DNA of 64,000 nt from assembly GCA_023375675.1 (NCBI GenBank), contig JALQBC010000079.1:1-64000 (forward strand), written 5' to 3'. A program made the translations under genes and the position numbers. The stretch comes from Cytospora piceicola. Lineage: Eukaryota > Ascomycota > Sordariomycetes > Diaporthales > Cytosporaceae. The notes beneath the pieces were generated by a model. It saw only the letters and a program-made list of their open reading frames with translations. It had not been told where the DNA came from and did no database searches. Shown piece after piece: positions 60,008 to 64,000 of this stretch (its first letter is position 1; each line of letters opens with the position of its first letter).

Positions 60008-60242
60008 TATACACTTACCGGTAGGTTTATAGCGAACCTACCTGTAAATATACTTACGAATTTACTATATATTTACCGGTAATTCGGACGGTTAAACGTA
60101 TAGTAATTATATAGTAAACTTAAGGTAAGTTTATAGTAGGTTCGTAAGTCTATATATAGTTTATAAAAGTACTCGGTTATATAAAGAAAGAAAAGAGAAA
60201 TCTATTTTTATTATATACTACTATACTATACCGTTACTATTA
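60008..60242 (-). repeat. Right terminal inverted repeat
   Basis: This is the right arm. Read on the minus strand it starts TAATAGTAACGGTATAG and ends TACCGGTAAGTGTATAA. Confidence 0.8.
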
Positions 60243-61300
60243 AATAGTAACTATAACTTAAATACGTTTCGTTATATATCGTTTAGCCTTTTAATACTAT
60301 AAATTAGGTTTATCGAACTATACTATAATAGTTATCGAGTTATTATTACTATAGTAGCTAGTAAGTAATTAGCTTTAATCTCCGGATCTTAAAAGATCGA
60401 AAAGCGTAAAAGCGTTATTTTATTTACTTAACCGGTATTATTACCTGTTTACTATAACTTACCGGTTATTTACTATAAGAATTCCGTGTTATAGCTATAT
60501 CGGGTTTAAACGACGTACTCGACGTACGCTTTCCGGATATATTCTTAACGGTACCCCGAAACTATATAGTTATTAAAGATATCTAGCTTTTACGTTATAT
60601 TAAGGTAGCTATTACCGAATACTTTGCCCGATACCGACTTTATATTATAAACTATAATCTTACTTTTTTAAAATACTCGACTAACTATACTAACTAATAG
60701 TAGCTTTATACCTTTTACCTTAAGTATTACTATAATAATTAAAATAAAAACAACTAACTTCGTTATATTCGAAAGCGTTTTATAAAATATATCTATAAAG
60801 TATACTACCTTAGTTATTAGCTATAAAAGCCTAACGACGTTTATTTTTTTATCGTTATATATAGCTAGTCCGGTAAAAATATTAAGTTTTACTATAAATT
60901 CCGGTACTTTTATAACCTATAACGGTTAAGCTATACTTATAACCTCGAAGAACGTAAACCGATTTATTAGTTTTTATAAAAACTTAAGTTTAAAGGCCTG
61001 TTTTATAAAAGATAAAAGCTACTTCTTAAAGTAATACTTAGTTTAAACTAAATAAAGTGTAAACGAAAGATAATTATCTATAACGCCTTAAAAACTCTGT
61101 TCTTATTAAAATATTAACCTTTTATTTATACTTTAGTCGAACCGGTAGTTTATATAGCAGGAGAACCGGAAAAGTTAAAAAGCCGAAAAATAACGGTTAA
61201 AACAGATAAAGAAAATAAAAGAACTATTTAAAACCTCGAACGACAATTAGAAACGACGAAAAGTATATAATGTAGTAATTTAAAAGTTCTACTCTTATTT
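60243..61300. other. AT-rich sequence before the gag-pol-like relic
   Basis: This is RIP-type AT-rich DNA without an intact frame. It may hold the 5' end of the element whose polyprotein relic follows, but no LTR could be delimited. Confidence 0.4.
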
Positions 61301-61549
61301 AGATTAATAACCGAAACTATCCGTTTATATATTATATTATCCTTAATTATTTCTATAATACTATTATAAAAAAGGGATTTAGTTTTATAAGCCGTTTAAA
61401 CTAATATACTTAACCGACCGGAAATTACCTTAATATAAACGAACTTACCGGGTAGTTTTAAAAAAGAACGTTATATTAACGCTATAATCTCTATATTAAG
61501 AAATACCGAGGCGTTCCGACTATATAAGTAAAAGATAGGTTTATAAGTA

Positions 61550-64000
61550 TTGTCGTTTTATATATTATTAAGTAATCCTTTTAATTTTTACTATACTGCT
61601 TATAAACCGGCAGCTTACCTTAAGAATTCTCGTTAATATAGTTACGCTACTTAAGGAAGTAATATATAATCTGTTAAAGACTATATATACTATATAGCCG
61701 GTAGTAGTAAAAACCCTAGTAACGATTTAAACGACAGCTTAAATAATAATAACTTTATTTATAATCGCGATTAAGGTAAAAGCCTACTTAATCGTCGTTT
61801 TAACCGAAATAAAAACCGAGATATACGTAACTATAAACGTAAACTATCGATTAGTATTCTTTAACTACTTATAAACCTATTATTTACCCGAAAGTTTAAA
61901 AAAAATACTTTCGGAAAATTTAAACTATATACTAGCTAAAATAATACCGAAAAGCTTATAGAAGTATCTTATATAGATAATAAGGTAACAGTATAAAAAA
62001 ACCTGCTAACGTTTATTTAACGTTATTATATATATATCGTTAATATCGAAACTCGACGATAGACTTTATATTAAAATCTTTTTACTTACTTTACTGGATC
62101 TGTTTATTTATAGTTTTAAAATACTTTATTAAATAAAGAAAGATCTAACTTAACTATTTACTTCGATATATAAATAAAGTAGAAAGAGTACTTTATTATA
62201 AACTTTAATATACCTTATAATATAGCCGACGAAATTTTAAATAACTTTCGATATACGCGATATAATACCTAAAATAATAGGAATATTTTAAACTTTATTT
62301 AACGTATCTGTTACTTTACTGTTTTAGCCGAGTAGCTAAATAATTTTATCGTTCGAAATATATAAGACCGAATCGATAAACAGATAGTCGTCTGTTACTT
62401 TAATCGCTTCGAGTATAGCGTTAACTTCCGGGACTTCGAGTATAAGCTTAAAGCTAAGTAAAAGACTTAGTATATACTTAAAAAAAAGGCTATACTTATC
62501 TATATAAAGCTATAACAGCCTGTTATAAATAGACGTCGACTTAAGCTACTACGATATTAAGCTTAGCTTATCTGTTCCTAGCTATAAAGGGCCGGCTTTT
62601 ATTAACTAGTCCTGTTATTTAACCGTTTTAACTTTTAACGGTTTAAATAAGCTTTACTTTAAACTTAAGTATTAAAACAGCCTTTATAGCTTAGTTTAAG
62701 CGATTATTAAAAGTTATTACCTAAGTAGTAAAAACAGCTAATCGAAACGTAAAAGACTGTTTAAAACTAATAATAAGCTACTTATAACCCGTTATTACTT
62801 AAGCTAACGTTACGGCTATTAACTAATACTATAGACTAAAGTCTTTTTAAACGACGTTACTTATAAAAGCGTCGTAATTAGCTTAAGATCTTCCGACGTT
62901 TTGTTTATTAAGATAACGAAAGCAATATAATAGTAGAAGACGTTTAACTCTTTAACGTAAACAACGGTACCTTTTAATATAATACCGCCTATAAAAAGGA
63001 GCTAATATAAAACGGCTTTTATTCGGTTAACGAAGAAATAACGCTTATTATAACAGACGAACTACTAAACGATATTAGTAAATAAATAAGCTTAAAAGAT
63101 AACTAACTTACCGACGAAAAAAGACCTTCGAATAATAAATACGTAATAGTCGAAAACGTCGATATATATAACTTTAATATAGAACTATCTACTTCGAGAC
63201 TATTAAACGACGGTATTTATTACGAAAGATATTTATTTTATCCGGACGATTTCCGTTATATCGATTATAGTTACGTTTTTTTATTTAAACTATATTTCTT
63301 TAAGTACTATTATTATTATAGTAATGTTAAGACGTATTACGATACGATAAGATAAGAAGGTTTCGTTCTAAACCTTAATATACTACTTTAAGTATCGCTA
63401 TATAAAAGTTATAGTTATATATACGCCTGTACCGAAGCGTACGGTTCTTTAACCGGTTATACTTTTAGTACCTATTATAATACTAAGGCTTTTAAATATA
63501 CGATCTTTTAAGCGATACTAAACTTAATACTTAATATTAAAGTAAACTAAAAAGCCTAAGCTAATCTTTAAGGAATAAGTAAAATAAGTGCCTTTAATTA
63601 AGCCGAGTTTAACATTTTTTACTAAGCTATTTTAAACGGTTTACTTACTATCTTATTAGTAAAGATAAAAGCATAAGTGTTTAACCGTTTAAATATAGGA
63701 CTACTAGTAAGATAAGAATTTATAATACTATATTAAGTAGATATTTTTAACTTAGTAGCTAGCGTGTTGTTTAGTTATTTTAATAGTATATAAGTAAAGG
63801 TATCGGTCTTTATTAAGACTACTTTACGTACTTATAAGGTAAAAGCTACTTCCGCCGTTATAATTCTACTACGATTAAGCTGTATCGTACCTATTATTAA
63901 GCTACTTATAAGAAAACTAAATTCTTTTTATTTAAGCTAGAGTAAGAAGGTTAGGTAAATACTTTAATTAGCTAAGACTCTTACGGCGTAATAGCTATAA
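61550..64000 (+). pseudogene. RIP-mutated gag-pol-like polyprotein relic, continues beyond window
   Basis: A single plus frame can be followed over long stretches from about 61550 to the window end, if in-frame TAA/TAG are read as former CAA/CAG. That is the expected RIP damage in coding DNA. Readable pieces include NRFEYSVNFRDFEYKLKAK (near 62400), NNKYVIVENVDIYNFNIELS (63131) and YYERYLFYPDDFRYIDY. Further on are AEFNIFY and NIGLLV and, near 63850, KVKATSAVIILLRLSCIVPI. The last part resembles the protease-to-reverse-transcriptase spacer of fungal retrotransposon polyproteins (a TIPPR-S-VPI-like motif). Assignment to Ty3/gypsy is tentative, since no protease active site or reverse transcriptase core is in view. 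Confidence 0.45.

Larger units (their letters stand above)
54432..60242 (+). mobile_element. 5.8-kb element with 236-bp terminal inverted repeats, RIP-mutated
   Basis: The left end (54432-54667) and the reverse complement of the right end (60008-60242) align over about 235 bp. Shared landmarks in order are TAATAGYAACGGTA, TAGTAGTATATAATAA, ATATAACCGAGTACT, GTTTAACCGTCCGAATTA, ATATATAGTAAATTCGTAA and TACCGGTAAGT. Differences are mainly C/T and G/A. Inverted rather than direct ends point to a DNA transposon; long inverted repeats of this size are known in Mutator-like elements. No clear target duplication is visible. The interior is AT-rich with one relic reading frame. Confidence 0.75.

Noticed and set aside
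1..64000. CRISPR arrays, rRNA genes, plasmid origins
   Set aside because: No direct-repeat/spacer structure, rRNA sequence or origin-like element seen; not expected in this eukaryotic setting.

Overview
The window is the left end of a chromosome of a filamentous ascomycete, most likely a Sordariomycete. It opens with CCCTAA telomere repeats. It then alternates between gene-bearing blocks of normal composition, whose genes have short GT-AG introns, and very AT-rich blocks. In those blocks transposon copies are saturated with C-to-T and G-to-A changes, the mark of repeat-induced point mutation (RIP).

Layout. 1-3180: telomere, AT-rich subtelomere with a four-copy 150-bp tandem array, and a small GC-richer island. 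3.5-12.2 kb: an intact translation elongation factor 1-beta gene, a Zn2Cys6 transcription factor and a short-chain dehydrogenase. 12.2-26.3 kb: a secreted FAD-linked oxidoreductase gene destroyed by two full-length LTR retrotransposons inserted 16 bp apart. Their LTRs (166 bp) and 5-bp target duplications can be placed to the base. 26.3-31.2 kb: gene-poor DNA with four diverged copies of an unknown repeat and many simple repeats. 32.0-36.4 kb: a broken HET-domain gene and a probably decayed membrane-protein gene. 36.8-53.9 kb: six gene loci, listed next. 54.2-64.0 kb: AT-rich block with a 5.8-kb element bounded by 236-bp terminal inverted repeats, then a RIP-mutated gag-pol-like reading frame that runs off the edge.

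The accessory block at 36.8-53.9 kb is the most interesting part. It holds a coiled-coil protein, an intact HET-domain protein, a Ulp1/SENP-type cysteine protease (one in-frame stop), a divergent kinesin with a C-terminal motor, a His-rich/proline-rich protein and an acidic membrane protein. A microtubule motor, a SUMO-type protease, coiled-coil and membrane partners and an incompatibility-type protein lie side by side near a chromosome end. They could be a co-inherited accessory module, for example in chromosome or nucleus behaviour. That is inference only; what the sequence shows is the family assignments and the linkage.

The transcription factor, dehydrogenase and dead FAD oxidoreductase at 5.4-26.3 kb may be what is left of a small metabolic cluster.
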